Origin: Microbacterium maritypicum MF109
GTDB taxonomy: Bacteria > Actinomycetota > Actinomycetes > Actinomycetales > Microbacteriaceae
Assembly (NCBI RefSeq): GCF_000455825.1
Contig: NZ_ATAO01000195.1
Span: forward strand, 1-64,000
Reading direction: 5' to 3'
DNA: 64,000 bases
Numbering within the stretch: the stretch's first letter is position 1; every line of letters starts with the position of its first letter. Under the pieces are notes generated by a model. The model searched no databases, was not told the DNA's origin, and saw only the letters and a list, made by a program, of their open reading frames with translations. The translations under genes and the position numbers were made by a program. Below are positions 1-7,911 of this stretch, in pieces.

Positions 1-198
1 GATGGAGACGAAGTTCGATGCGCGGTGCGATGCGATGGAGACGAAGTTCGATGCGCGGTGCGATGCGATGGAGACGAAGTTCGATGCCCGGTGCGATGCC
101 CTGGACGCGAAAATCGATGCCCGGTGCGATGCCCAGGATGCGAAGTTCGATGCCCGGTTCGACACGATGGAGACGAAGTCCGATGCGCGTTTCGATCG
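1..198 (+). repeat. six 33-bp tandem repeats (11 codons each)
   Basis: Units begin at 1, 34, 67, 100, 133 and 166. Units 1 and 2 are identical and unit 3 differs from them by one base. Units 4 to 6 are more diverged but keep the GAYGC core. The array probably continues left of the window. It encodes the coiled-coil repeats of the partial gene and could change copy number by slippage without breaking the frame. Confidence 0.85.
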
Positions 199-280
199 CG
201 TCGAGCAGCAGATCTTCGAGGTGAAGATCGCGATCGCGCGTCTGGAGGGGCCGGCACCCCGGCTCATCGCCGCGCGCTGA
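2..280 (+). CDS. hendecad-repeat coiled-coil protein (5' partial)
   Basis: The reading frame enters from the left edge, so the true start is probably outside the window. At least 92 residues are visible. Six consecutive 11-residue units of the type METKFDARCDA make up most of it, followed by a short non-repetitive tail rich in Ile, Ala and Glu. An 11-residue period with charged and hydrophobic positions suits a right-handed or straight parallel coiled coil. The first units are almost identical at DNA level, pointing to recent expansion. No enzymatic motif is present and I do not recognise a named family. The number of units upstream is unknown. Confidence is good that it is translated, because the six repeats keep frame and pattern, and low for function. 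Confidence 0.6.
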   Translation: METKFDARCDAMETKFDARCDAMETKFDARCDALDAKIDARCDAQDAKFDARFDTMETKSDARFDRVEQQIFEVKIAIARLEGPAPRLIAAR

Positions 281-291
281 GAAGTGACGCC

Positions 292-987
292 TCAGAACAG
301 TCGGGGGATGCCCGACTCGATGCCCTTCATGTCGTCGTAGTCGAGCACCAGGCAGCGGATACCGCGATCCTCGGCGAGCACGCGTGCCTGAGGCTTGATC
401 TCCTGCGCGGCGAAGACGCCCTGCACGGGGGAGAGGTGCGGGTCGCGGCCCAGCAGTTCGAGATAGCGGGTCAGCTGCTCCACGCCGTCGATGTCGCCGC
501 GGCGTTTGATCTCGACCGCGATCGCGGCGCCGTCGGCATCGCGCACCAGCAGGTCGACGGGCCCGATGGCCGTCGGGTACTCGCGGCGTACGAGCGTCGC
601 GCCCTCGGAGATGCGGTCCACCTGTTCGGCGAGCAGCCGCTGCAGATCGGCCTCGACGCCGTCCTTCTGCAGCCCGGGGTCAATACCCAGCTCGTGGGAG
701 GTGTCGTGGATGATCTCGTAGATCTGCACGCGCAGCGCATCACCGGTCTTCTTGTGGGTGACGCGCCAGACCTCGACGACGCCGGCGCTGGCTTCTTCCT
801 CGCCGGGGGTCTCGCTCGAGAGCGAGCACGGCGGGCTCATCCAGTTCAGCGGCTTGTAGCTGCCGCCGTCGGAGTGCACGAGCAGACTCCCGTCTCCCTT
901 GTGCACGAGCAGACGCGTGGCAAGCGGGAGATGGGCGTTGAGCCGACCGGTGTAGTCGACCGAGCAGCGGGCGATGACGAGACGCAC
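292..987 (-). CDS. nucS: endonuclease NucS (EndoMS), mismatch-specific
   Basis: 231 residues from a GTG start, the usual length for actinobacterial NucS. The protein cuts both strands at mismatches and supplies non-canonical mismatch repair in Actinobacteria that lack MutS/MutL. The N-terminal half opens with [20 protein letters not shown]. The C-terminal nuclease core shows the PD-(D/E)XK-type residues: Asp in GPVDLLVRD, then Glu and Lys in VEIKRRG. The C-terminus ends in PRLF; family members often end in a hydrophobic peptide that contacts the beta sliding clamp. It lies 56 bp downstream of a GAP-family membrane protein on the same strand and may be cotranscribed. Identification is firm; the mechanism is known from the family. 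Confidence 0.95.
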   Translation of the reverse strand: MRLVIARCSVDYTGRLNAHLPLATRLLVHKGDGSLLVHSDGGSYKPLNWMSPPCSLSSETPGEEEASAGVVEVWRVTHKKTGDALRVQIYEIIHDTSHELGIDPGLQKDGVEADLQRLLAEQVDRISEGATLVRREYPTAIGPVDLLVRDADGAAIAVEIKRRGDIDGVEQLTRYLELLGRDPHLSPVQGVFAAQEIKPQARVLAEDRGIRCLVLDYDDMKGIESGIPRLF

Positions 988-1043
988 CCGTCGAGCCTAC
1001 TTCGTCGGGAGTGCTGCGCGGTCGCAGGCGGTGGGCGCGGCGG

Positions 1044-1925
1044 TCATCGGTCGAGGAACGACCCGATCGCCTGAAAGAGACCGAGCTCGGTGGCGGCGGA
1101 GCGGGCGATGAGGAATCCGATGATGCCGATGATCCAGGCGGTGTTCTCCGCGCCGGTGCGCTCCATCCAAGCCGCGAAGCGTTCGAGCGGCCGCTGCACC
1201 AGGGGAGCGGCGACCAGGCGCAGGACGAGCAGCACGACAGCGGGCAGGATCATCAGCGCGCAGTACCCGACGAGCGACAGCACACGCAGCGGAGTGTCGA
1301 TCCCCGCATCCGCCAGCATCGTCATCGCGACGATATACGGGAGCATGGTGGCGATCTCGACAAGCCCGGCGGCGATCGCGACGGCCATCACGGCGGTCCC
1401 GCGAGTGCGCGGGTCGAGCAGTCGCTCGCGCCACCGGGTGATGCGACCGGGGCGCGGCGCGGCGTCCGTCGTCATCGCGGGAGTCGGAGGGGGTGGCGTC
1501 GTCATCGACGAGCTGTGCGCAGCCGACCTCGTCGGCATCCCCGTCCACGCCGAGACCTGCGGGGTCGTGGGTCCCGACGTGGGGGTCGTCGACGTGGGCT
1601 TGGCGCGCTTGTCACCGGTTGGCATCACGAAGGCCGTGATGAGGAGCGCTCCTCCGACGAGCAGGCGGATGACCAGGCCGGCGGGCGAGGCCAGGAAGTC
1701 GGACGCCACGTCGACGAGATTCACCAGCCCCCAGAGGAAGAGGAGCCCGACGAGCAGGTAGAACGCGGCGATCGTCACCAGATACAGCAGGATGCGTCCG
1801 GCGCGCACCCGCCCCGGATGCAGGAGCAGGAAGACGGGGATGAGGAGAGTGCCGACGCTCAGCCCATCGATCAGCGCCAGGAGGGCGAGGGAGAGGGGAA
1901 GCGGCATTCCGCCGAAGAGTTCCAT
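1044..1925 (-). CDS. GAP family membrane protein
   Basis: 293 residues, starting at ATG 1925. About six hydrophobic segments are visible: three in the first 110 residues (around ALLALIDGLSVGTLLIPVF and LLYLVTIAAFYLLVGLLF), then a proline/threonine-rich cytoplasmic linker of about 70 residues, then three more. The layout matches actinobacterial GAP/Sap proteins, named after a mycobacterial glycopeptidolipid-addressing protein and related to the LysE exporter superfamily. The substrate is unknown and export of a lipid or small metabolite is only a family-based inference. The Thr/Pro-rich loop is longer than I expect for the family. The gene precedes nucS and diverges from the sensor kinase gene. 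Confidence 0.75.
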   Translation of the reverse strand: MELFGGMPLPLSLALLALIDGLSVGTLLIPVFLLLHPGRVRAGRILLYLVTIAAFYLLVGLLFLWGLVNLVDVASDFLASPAGLVIRLLVGGALLITAFVMPTGDKRAKPTSTTPTSGPTTPQVSAWTGMPTRSAAHSSSMTTPPPPTPAMTTDAAPRPGRITRWRERLLDPRTRGTAVMAVAIAAGLVEIATMLPYIVAMTMLADAGIDTPLRVLSLVGYCALMILPAVVLLVLRLVAAPLVQRPLERFAAWMERTGAENTAWIIGIIGFLIARSAATELGLFQAIGSFLDR

Positions 1926-2041
1926 GTCTCCACGTTCACGGAACGGGGGACGGCTGCGGATCGGGCGAAAGTATCGTCTCCTTCGGCTCCCTCATCCCTT
2001 CGTCGGATGCGCGAGTGCGCGCGCCGTGGTTGCATGAGGGC

Positions 2042-3238
2042 ATGCACGAGCAGGTCGAAGGCGGGTTCGGAGCCTGGTACCGCCGGCACCGCTGGTGGGC
2101 GGATCCGCTCGGGATGGCGATCCTCGCGGTCGTCATGGCGGGCTTCGGGTTCCGCGGCATCTGGGGTCCGTTCTCGATCCTCGAGACCTCCGTCTCGCCT
2201 TGGTGGGCACTGGCCCTCGCGCTTCCCGCGTGCGCGCTCGCCCTCGTCAAGCGGCGTATGCCCGTGACGGTCCTCGCGTTGGTCACGCTCCTCTTCGTGG
2301 TCGATCTGCTCACCGTCGGCGGCATCGGCACGCTCGTGGTGCTGCTGGACGTGTTGTGGACGGCGGCGTTCCTGGCGGGGCCGCAGGGGAGGCGGGTGCT
2401 GCTCCTCCTGCTGGGCGCTTCGACGATCATCTTCTTCCTCGCCGCCTGGTTCTTCACCGACGTGCCGTTCGCCGTGGCCTTCCTCATCGGCGTGCAGTTC
2501 GGCGCGATCTTCGGCACCGACTACTGGTGGGCGGTGGCGGTCTCCCAGGCCCACGAACTCGCCGAGCTGCATCGTCAGCGAGCGGAAGAGGCCGCCGCCG
2601 CCGCCGAGCGGGACCGCGTCGAAGCGGTGCAGCGTGAGCGCGAGACGATGGCGAGAGAGCTGCACGATGTCGTCGCCGGTCACGTGATGGCGATGGCGAT
2701 CCGTGCCGAAGCGGCATTGTCGTCCGCACCCGACCGTGCCAGGGATCGAGAAGCCCTGCAGGCTGTGCGCGACGCGGGACTCGATGCTCATGGTGCGCTG
2801 CGATCCCTGATCTCGGTGCTCCGTCGCGGCGACGGGACTCTGGCGCCCGCACCGCGCTGGGCGGATCTCGGCGGAATCGTGCAGGAGGCGGAGCGGGCAG
2901 GGCTCGTCGTGCACCTCGTCGTCGATGACATCGAGGACATCGGTGCGGCGCGCGAGCAGGCCGTCATCCGCATCGTGCGCGAGGCGCTGAACAACTGCAT
3001 CCGCCATGCGAGCGGCGCCGTCGTCGGCATCACGGTTCAGGAGCAGGACTCCGAGGTGCGGGTCGAGGTGCGCTCGCATGGCGGTGCGCCCAGCCGCGCT
3101 GCTGCACACGGCGACGAAGGCTGGGGGCTGCAGATGCTCCGGGAACGCGTCGGCGCGTTGGACGGCGTCTTCTCCGCGGGGCCGACCCCGGGCGGATGGG
3201 CGGTCGAGGGGCGCATCCCGATGGAGGTGCGGGCATGA
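2042..3238 (+). CDS. two-component sensor histidine kinase, NarL/DesK type
   Basis: 398 residues from ATG 2042; a start nine codons upstream is possible but adds nothing family-like. Four or more membrane segments span roughly residues 25-165. A short coiled coil (about 170-200) follows, then a HisKA_3 dimerisation domain with phospho-acceptor His208 in ARELHDVVAGH. A C-terminal HATPase_c domain begins near 300 with the N-box in REALNNCIRHA and a G-box in GDEGWGLQML. The short extracytoplasmic loops suggest membrane or lipid stress sensing, as in DesK/LiaS relatives, but no ligand can be read. Its stop overlaps the response-regulator start by 4 bp (ATGA), so the two form one translationally coupled pair. 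Confidence 0.9.
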   Translation: MHEQVEGGFGAWYRRHRWWADPLGMAILAVVMAGFGFRGIWGPFSILETSVSPWWALALALPACALALVKRRMPVTVLALVTLLFVVDLLTVGGIGTLVVLLDVLWTAAFLAGPQGRRVLLLLLGASTIIFFLAAWFFTDVPFAVAFLIGVQFGAIFGTDYWWAVAVSQAHELAELHRQRAEEAAAAAERDRVEAVQRERETMARELHDVVAGHVMAMAIRAEAALSSAPDRARDREALQAVRDAGLDAHGALRSLISVLRRGDGTLAPAPRWADLGGIVQEAERAGLVVHLVVDDIEDIGAAREQAVIRIVREALNNCIRHASGAVVGITVQEQDSEVRVEVRSHGGAPSRAAAHGDEGWGLQMLRERVGALDGVFSAGPTPGGWAVEGRIPMEVRA

Positions 3239-3882
3239 CGGCGCCGACCGTGCTGCTGGCCGATGATCACAGCGCGATCAGGGCGGGCCTGCGCATCATG
3301 CTCGAGACACAGGGCATCACGGTGGTCGGAGAGGCCGCGGATGGTGAGGTCGCTGTCCGCAACGCCGCGGCACTGCGCCCCGACGTCGTGCTCATGGATG
3401 TGCGGATGCCGGGGCGGGACGGGATCTCGGCCACCAGAGAGATCGTCGAGCGCGGTCTCGGCGACGTCCTGGTCCTGACGAGCTTCGACGAGGACGACCT
3501 CGTGTTCGGGGCCATCCGCGCCGGGGCCGTCGGATTCCTGCTCAAGACGGTCGACGCCCCTACCCTCGGGCAGGCTGTCCGCGCGGTCGCCGCGGGCGAC
3601 GGCGCTCTGGATCCGCGGGTGACGAGACGTGCGCTCGCCGCCGTCGCCGAGAACGCCGCGCTTCCCGTGCCGGTGCCGGATGCGGGGAGGCTCGCGAATC
3701 TGACCGGCCGGGAGCAGGAGGTGCTCGAGGGGATCCTGCAGGGGTGGTCGAACGCTCAACTCGCTGCACGGCTGCGCATCTCGGTGCCGACGGTCAAGAC
3801 TCATGTCTCGAATGTGCTCACCAAGCTCGGCGCGCGCAGCCGTTCACACGCGGCAGCGCTCGTCCGTGGTGGCGAGGACTGA
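3235..3882 (+). CDS. response regulator, NarL/LuxR type
   Basis: 215 residues, ATG 3235 inside the kinase stop. The N-terminal receiver domain has the acidic pair Asp10/Asp11, phospho-acceptor Asp55 in VVLMDVRMPG, a Thr/Ser in VLTSF and Lys in FLLKT. The C-terminal LuxR-type helix-turn-helix (about 150-210) carries LTGREQEVL and the recognition segment ISVPTVKTHVSNVL. Phosphorylation by the upstream kinase should enable DNA binding. The target is unknown. The GAP-family gene diverges from this pair across a 116-bp gap and is a plausible but unproven target. Confidence 0.92.
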   Translation: MTAPTVLLADDHSAIRAGLRIMLETQGITVVGEAADGEVAVRNAAALRPDVVLMDVRMPGRDGISATREIVERGLGDVLVLTSFDEDDLVFGAIRAGAVGFLLKTVDAPTLGQAVRAVAAGDGALDPRVTRRALAAVAENAALPVPVPDAGRLANLTGREQEVLEGILQGWSNAQLAARLRISVPTVKTHVSNVLTKLGARSRSHAAALVRGGED

Positions 3883-3887
3883 ACCTC

Positions 3888-3921
3888 ACTCCGCCGCCGT
3901 GATCACTCCGCCGCCGTGATC
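3888..3921. repeat. 17-bp perfect tandem duplication at a convergent gene junction
   Basis: The sequence ACTCCGCCGCCGTGATC occurs at 3888-3904 and again immediately at 3905-3921. The second copy runs into the stop codon of the minus-strand MFS gene. It sits in the 37-bp gap between convergent genes and looks like a slippage or repair duplication. Confidence 0.85.
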
Positions 3922-5158
3922 AGCCCTGTGACGTCGTCGCGGCCGGCGTCTTCTCGTCGTCGCGGAGCGGGCGCGCGGCGCCGGAGAACAGCCCGGACAT
4001 CACGACCAGTGCGACCAGGATGAACAGCGTGTTGAGCAGACCGATGTGCTCGCTGATGACGCCGAGCACGGGAGGTCCACCCAGGAACGCGATGTAGCCG
4101 ATCGTGGCCGCAGCGCTCACCCGGGCCGCTGCCTTTGCCGGATCGTCGGCCGCCGCCGACATGCCGAGCGGGAAGCCGAGGGAAGCGCCGACGCCCCAGA
4201 GCGCCGCCCCGACGAGCACGAGCGGGAAGGTGGGCGCGAGGATGAACAGCAGGATGCCCGATGCCGCCGCGACCGCGAGGATGCGCAGCACCAGCACGCG
4301 GCCGAAGCGGTCGACGAGCGGACCTCCGAACAGACGCACGACGGTCATGCCCACCGAGAACACGGCGAGCGACACGGCGCCGGTACCCTCGGCGAAGCCG
4401 TGCCCCTGCTCGGTGCCCAGGGCGATCCAGTCGTTGGCGCCGCCCTCGGCGAATGACATGCCGAGCATGACCACGCCGATCAGATAGGTGCGCGGTTCGC
4501 GCCATGCCTCGAGCGCGGTGTGCATGCGTGCACGGAAGGCCGGCTTCTCGTGCGCCGCGGGATCGAGGGCGGCCTCGCGCACCGGCACCTGGAAGAAGCA
4601 GACGATCGCGATCACGGCGATCAGCGCACCCATGACCGCGGCGTGGGTGGCGACGTTGATGGAGAGCTGCGCCGCGAGGGCCCCGATTCCCGCGCCGATG
4701 ACCGTGCCGAAGCTGAAGAATGCGTGGAAGACCGGCAGGATCGTGCGGCCCATCTGCTGCTCGATCGCCGTGGCTTCGACGTTCATCATCACGTCGACCG
4801 ATCCGTTGCCGAACCCGAACAGCACCATGCCGATGATGACGACGGGTACGGAGCCGAACACATTGGCCCCGAGGCCCACGAGGACGATCCCGGATGCGAA
4901 CATCAGCATCGTCAGGAGCATGCCCCGCCGGGCACCGAGGCGCGCCATCACGGCGGGACCTGTCGAGATGCCGATGATCGATGACACGCCCATGCCGAGC
5001 AGGATGAGGCCGACCTGCGCGTTGTCGAGCCCCAGCGCCTCCTTGATACCGGGTACGCGCGACGCCCAGGTGGCGATCGACAGCCCGCTCGCGAGGAAGA
5101 TGGCGAAGATCGCCGCGCGCCAGCGCACGAACTGCGAACGGGAGAGGGCTGTTTCCAT
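3920..5158 (-). CDS. MFS transporter (sugar/drug exporter-like)
   Basis: 412 residues with about twelve hydrophobic helices, the usual MFS length. The start is ATG 5158; an open frame continues upstream only across the divergent regulator gene and lacks membrane character. The first helix follows RWRAAIFAIFLASGLSIATW; the loop between helices 2 and 3 contains MARLGARRGMLLTML, the MFS motif-A region. Repeats of the motif occur in the second half (GGPLVDRFGRVLVLR). It diverges from a LacI-type regulator, and a perfect 14-bp palindrome lies 13 bp upstream of its start. LacI-type control suggests a sugar-like inducer or substrate. Similar proteins are often called FucP/YbjJ-type transporters. Substrate unknown. 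Confidence 0.85.
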   Translation of the reverse strand: METALSRSQFVRWRAAIFAIFLASGLSIATWASRVPGIKEALGLDNAQVGLILLGMGVSSIIGISTGPAVMARLGARRGMLLTMLMFASGIVLVGLGANVFGSVPVVIIGMVLFGFGNGSVDVMMNVEATAIEQQMGRTILPVFHAFFSFGTVIGAGIGALAAQLSINVATHAAVMGALIAVIAIVCFFQVPVREAALDPAAHEKPAFRARMHTALEAWREPRTYLIGVVMLGMSFAEGGANDWIALGTEQGHGFAEGTGAVSLAVFSVGMTVVRLFGGPLVDRFGRVLVLRILAVAAASGILLFILAPTFPLVLVGAALWGVGASLGFPLGMSAAADDPAKAAARVSAAATIGYIAFLGGPPVLGVISEHIGLLNTLFILVALVVMSGLFSGAARPLRDDEKTPAATTSQG

Positions 5159-5171
5159 GCCGGACAGCCTA

Positions 5172-5185
5172 TCGAATCGATTCGA
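5172..5185. promoter_or_regulatory. candidate LacI-family operator
   Basis: TCGAATCGATTCGA is a perfect 14-bp palindrome centred on CG, the symmetry normal for LacI-family operators. It lies in the 60-bp gap between the divergent MFS and LacI-type genes, 13 bp from the MFS start and 34 bp from the regulator start, so one bound dimer could control both. Confidence 0.65.
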
Positions 5186-5218
5186 CCGAAGGGAACCGTG
5201 GGGAGCTATCCTCGAAGT

Positions 5219-6280
5219 ATGAGCAGTCAGGAGACGCCGCGTCGGCCCACGATCGCCGACGTCGCACGTGAGGCGGGCGTGGCGACGTCCACCGCCTCGG
5301 TCGTCTTCAGCGGCAAGGCGAATGTGGCGGCCGCCACGCGGGAGCGTGTGCTCACCGCGGCGTCGGACCTCGGATACGCGGGTCCGGATCCCCGCGCGGC
5401 GTCGCTGCGTCGCGGACGCAGCGGCATCGTCGCCGTCGTTCTCGAGGGGCACCTGCGCGCGGCATTCCTCGATCCGGTGACGACGGCCATGATGGACGGC
5501 CTCACCGACGGTCTCGCCGACCTCAGTGCGGGCATCCTCCTGATGCGCGACGAACCGGGGGAGGAGGGGGCCGCCATCACGAACGCCCCCGTCGATGCCT
5601 TCGTCCTGATCGGATGCTCGGGGCGCACGAAGGCCTCGCTCGAGGTGGTCGTCGGCCGTGGTCTGCCGGTGGTCGTGATCGAAGGAGATGCCGGTGAGGA
5701 TATCCCCCGCATCACGCTCGACAACGTCGCAGCGTCCGCCGACGTCGCGCGGCACGTCCGCGACCTCGGTCACCGCGACGTGGCGCTGGTCACGCTCTCG
5801 CTCGACAGCGAACGGGAACGGGCACTGGTGACCCCCGAACGGATCGCGAACGCGACCGTCGACGTCTCGGTGCATCGCCTCGAGGGGATGCGTCAGGTGT
5901 TCCCCGATGCGCCGGCGATCTCGGCGTCCGGCAGCCTCATCGACGAGGGCGTGCTGGTCGGACGGATGCTTCTGACCGACCCCGCCACCCGCCCGACGGC
6001 CGTGCTCGCCCAGAGCGACCTGCTCGCGGTCGGGGTGATCCGAGCGGCCGAGGACCTGGGGCTCCGCGTGCCCGAGGACCTCTCGGTCGCCGGTTTCGAC
6101 GGGATCCCGCTCGACGGCTTCGGGGATCTCACCCTCACCACCAGCGTGCAACCGGCGGTCGAGAAGGGTCGCGCGGCGGGGGAGCAGGTCGCCCGCATGC
6201 TCCGCGGAGAACCGGGCGAGACGCAGCATCTCACCTGTGTGTTCCGCGCCGGCACGACCACCGGCCCCGTCCCACGCTGA
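5219..6280 (+). CDS. LacI-family transcriptional regulator
   Basis: 353 residues from ATG 5219. The N-terminal LacI helix-turn-helix reads PTIADVAREAGVATSTASVVF, with a hinge-helix region around residues 45-60. From about residue 65 a periplasmic-binding-protein-like domain follows, ending with the typical SVAGFDGIPL and the T-S-V-Q-P motif near the C-terminus. It should bind the palindrome at 5172-5185 and regulate itself and the divergent MFS transporter in response to a sugar or nucleoside-like effector. The effector cannot be read from sequence. Family assignment is firm. Confidence 0.92.
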   Translation: MSSQETPRRPTIADVAREAGVATSTASVVFSGKANVAAATRERVLTAASDLGYAGPDPRAASLRRGRSGIVAVVLEGHLRAAFLDPVTTAMMDGLTDGLADLSAGILLMRDEPGEEGAAITNAPVDAFVLIGCSGRTKASLEVVVGRGLPVVVIEGDAGEDIPRITLDNVAASADVARHVRDLGHRDVALVTLSLDSERERALVTPERIANATVDVSVHRLEGMRQVFPDAPAISASGSLIDEGVLVGRMLLTDPATRPTAVLAQSDLLAVGVIRAAEDLGLRVPEDLSVAGFDGIPLDGFGDLTLTTSVQPAVEKGRAAGEQVARMLRGEPGETQHLTCVFRAGTTTGPVPR

Positions 6281-6291
6281 GCGGCGCCCGC

Positions 6292-7791
6292 TCAGCTGCG
6301 CTGCGGACCGAGCGGCAGGCCGTTCTCCCCGAAATCGAGGATGCGGTAGCGCCCGCAGTCGATCACCTCGTCAGGGATGGCCGGTGACGAGAGGCGCCAG
6401 GGAACCGTCTGGGCGTCCTCCACGAGGAATGACACCTCACCGACATCGAAATCCGCTCGGCTCACGAGCCACGCGTAGCCGTTGAGCTCATGATCGACCT
6501 GCACGAGACGGGCGGGATCCTCCAGATGCAGCTTCGGCAGGCGTACCGTCCAGAACTGGCCGGCCCCGACCCGGCCCGACGCATCGACCCAGTCGGTCAC
6601 ACAGGCGAGATCGGCATCGGGGGCGGCGCTCGCAGCGGCGAGCCGGGGAACGCTGAACGTGCCGCCGATCACGAGCACCACGGTGGCGGCCGCCGCGAGG
6701 AGAGCACCGGCACGCCGCGGCACCCGCCAGGCACGGGGAGCCGCCACCACGGCGAGCACCGGCGCGAAGACGAGGGGCTGCAGGTACCGGGCGGCGTGGG
6801 TGCCGAGAGCGATCGCGCCGATCGCGACGAGCACGGGGGTGACCCATGCGACGGTCGCGACGAACCGCGTGCCGGGATCGCCCGCTCGCGCCGTGCGCGC
6901 GATGGCCGACGCGATGAGGGCGAGCACGATCAGGGCGCCGATGATGCCGGCGGGCGTCGCCGTGCGGTCGAGGAGAAGGGTTCCGTAGTAGCCCGCCGAC
7001 TCCGGCCAGAGTTCGGGCTGGGCGTAGCCGGCTCCGGTGTTGGCGATCCATGCCCGAAGAGGAATGCGACCGAGGAAGCCCATCGCGGTGCCCAGGACCA
7101 GCACGACGAGCATCGTCGCCGTGCGGGTGCGTCGAGGCGACCGGATGAGCATCACGGCGAGGAGAAGAGCGATCGGAACCGTCGCCCAGGCGGCGAACAA
7201 CGGGTTGGAGAGGGTGGAGACGGCGGCCGTCGCGCCCAGAGCGATCAACGACCCGGTCCCGCCCTCGTCGCGGTCGATCACCCGACGCACCAGACCGACG
7301 GACAGCACGACGGCGATCACCGTCGAGCAGTAATACGTGGTGGTGAGCAGCAGGGAGGCGAGTTCGAGCGCGTCCCGAGAACCCGAGACATCGGTCATCG
7401 CCAAGATGCCGAAGACCGCGAGCCCGAGGAGCGCCCAGCTGACCGGGGCGGTGTCGTCGCGTCGACGGCCCGAGACCAGCCGGAGGGCCCCGTAGAGAGC
7501 GAGCATGTTGATGACGGCATTGATCGTGAGCAATCCGTTCACGTCGACGGGCAGCACCGCATCGAGGCCGGCGAACACAGCAGACTCGGGCAGGAACAGC
7601 ACGCTGGACATCGCCCAATCCAGCGGAGCGCCGGACAGGACGGATCGTGCGAACATCGCCACGACCAGGGAATCTCCATCGCGGAACAGCAGGTCGGCGC
7701 GAGCAGATGAAGCGACCTGCGCCACCGTGATCATCGCCACGGCCAGTGCCCCCACCCAGCCCGCGAGCTCTCGAACCCAGACCCGCCGCAT
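6292..7791 (-). CDS. polytopic membrane protein of unknown function
   Basis: 499 residues from ATG 7791 with about ten to eleven predicted membrane helices between residues 8 and 400, then a soluble C-terminal domain of about 95 residues with two Cys (near ADLACVTDWV and VIDCGRYRIL). The first helix is followed by an extracellular Asp-rich loop (LLFRDGDSLVVAM). The layout resembles membrane glycosyltransferase-like (GT-C-like) or O-antigen-ligase-like proteins, but I see no decisive motif. The frame stays open far upstream across the mrpA gene on the other strand; that extension is a codon-bias shadow. The gene diverges from mrpA across 120 bp. Confidence 0.6.
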   Translation of the reverse strand: MRRVWVRELAGWVGALAVAMITVAQVASSARADLLFRDGDSLVVAMFARSVLSGAPLDWAMSSVLFLPESAVFAGLDAVLPVDVNGLLTINAVINMLALYGALRLVSGRRRDDTAPVSWALLGLAVFGILAMTDVSGSRDALELASLLLTTTYYCSTVIAVVLSVGLVRRVIDRDEGGTGSLIALGATAAVSTLSNPLFAAWATVPIALLLAVMLIRSPRRTRTATMLVVLVLGTAMGFLGRIPLRAWIANTGAGYAQPELWPESAGYYGTLLLDRTATPAGIIGALIVLALIASAIARTARAGDPGTRFVATVAWVTPVLVAIGAIALGTHAARYLQPLVFAPVLAVVAAPRAWRVPRRAGALLAAAATVVLVIGGTFSVPRLAAASAAPDADLACVTDWVDASGRVGAGQFWTVRLPKLHLEDPARLVQVDHELNGYAWLVSRADFDVGEVSFLVEDAQTVPWRLSSPAIPDEVIDCGRYRILDFGENGLPLGPQRS

Positions 7792-7911
7792 GAGGCTACT
7801 CTCGCACGATCGTGCAAACGTGGACCGCAGGAACCTCTCGCGCCGGTAAACTGGTCTGACACCCGCCCGCCTGTGCCGAAATGGCCGACGAGCCCTGAGG
7901 GAGCCGCGTAT

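Noticed and set aside
1..33. 33-bp direct repeats considered as a CRISPR-like array
   Set aside because: Units abut with no spacers and code in frame; it is a protein-coding tandem repeat.
5159..6229. Upstream extension of the MFS gene on the minus strand
   Set aside because: It runs antisense through the LacI-type regulator and has no membrane or regulator features. ATG 5158 gives a normal MFS protein.
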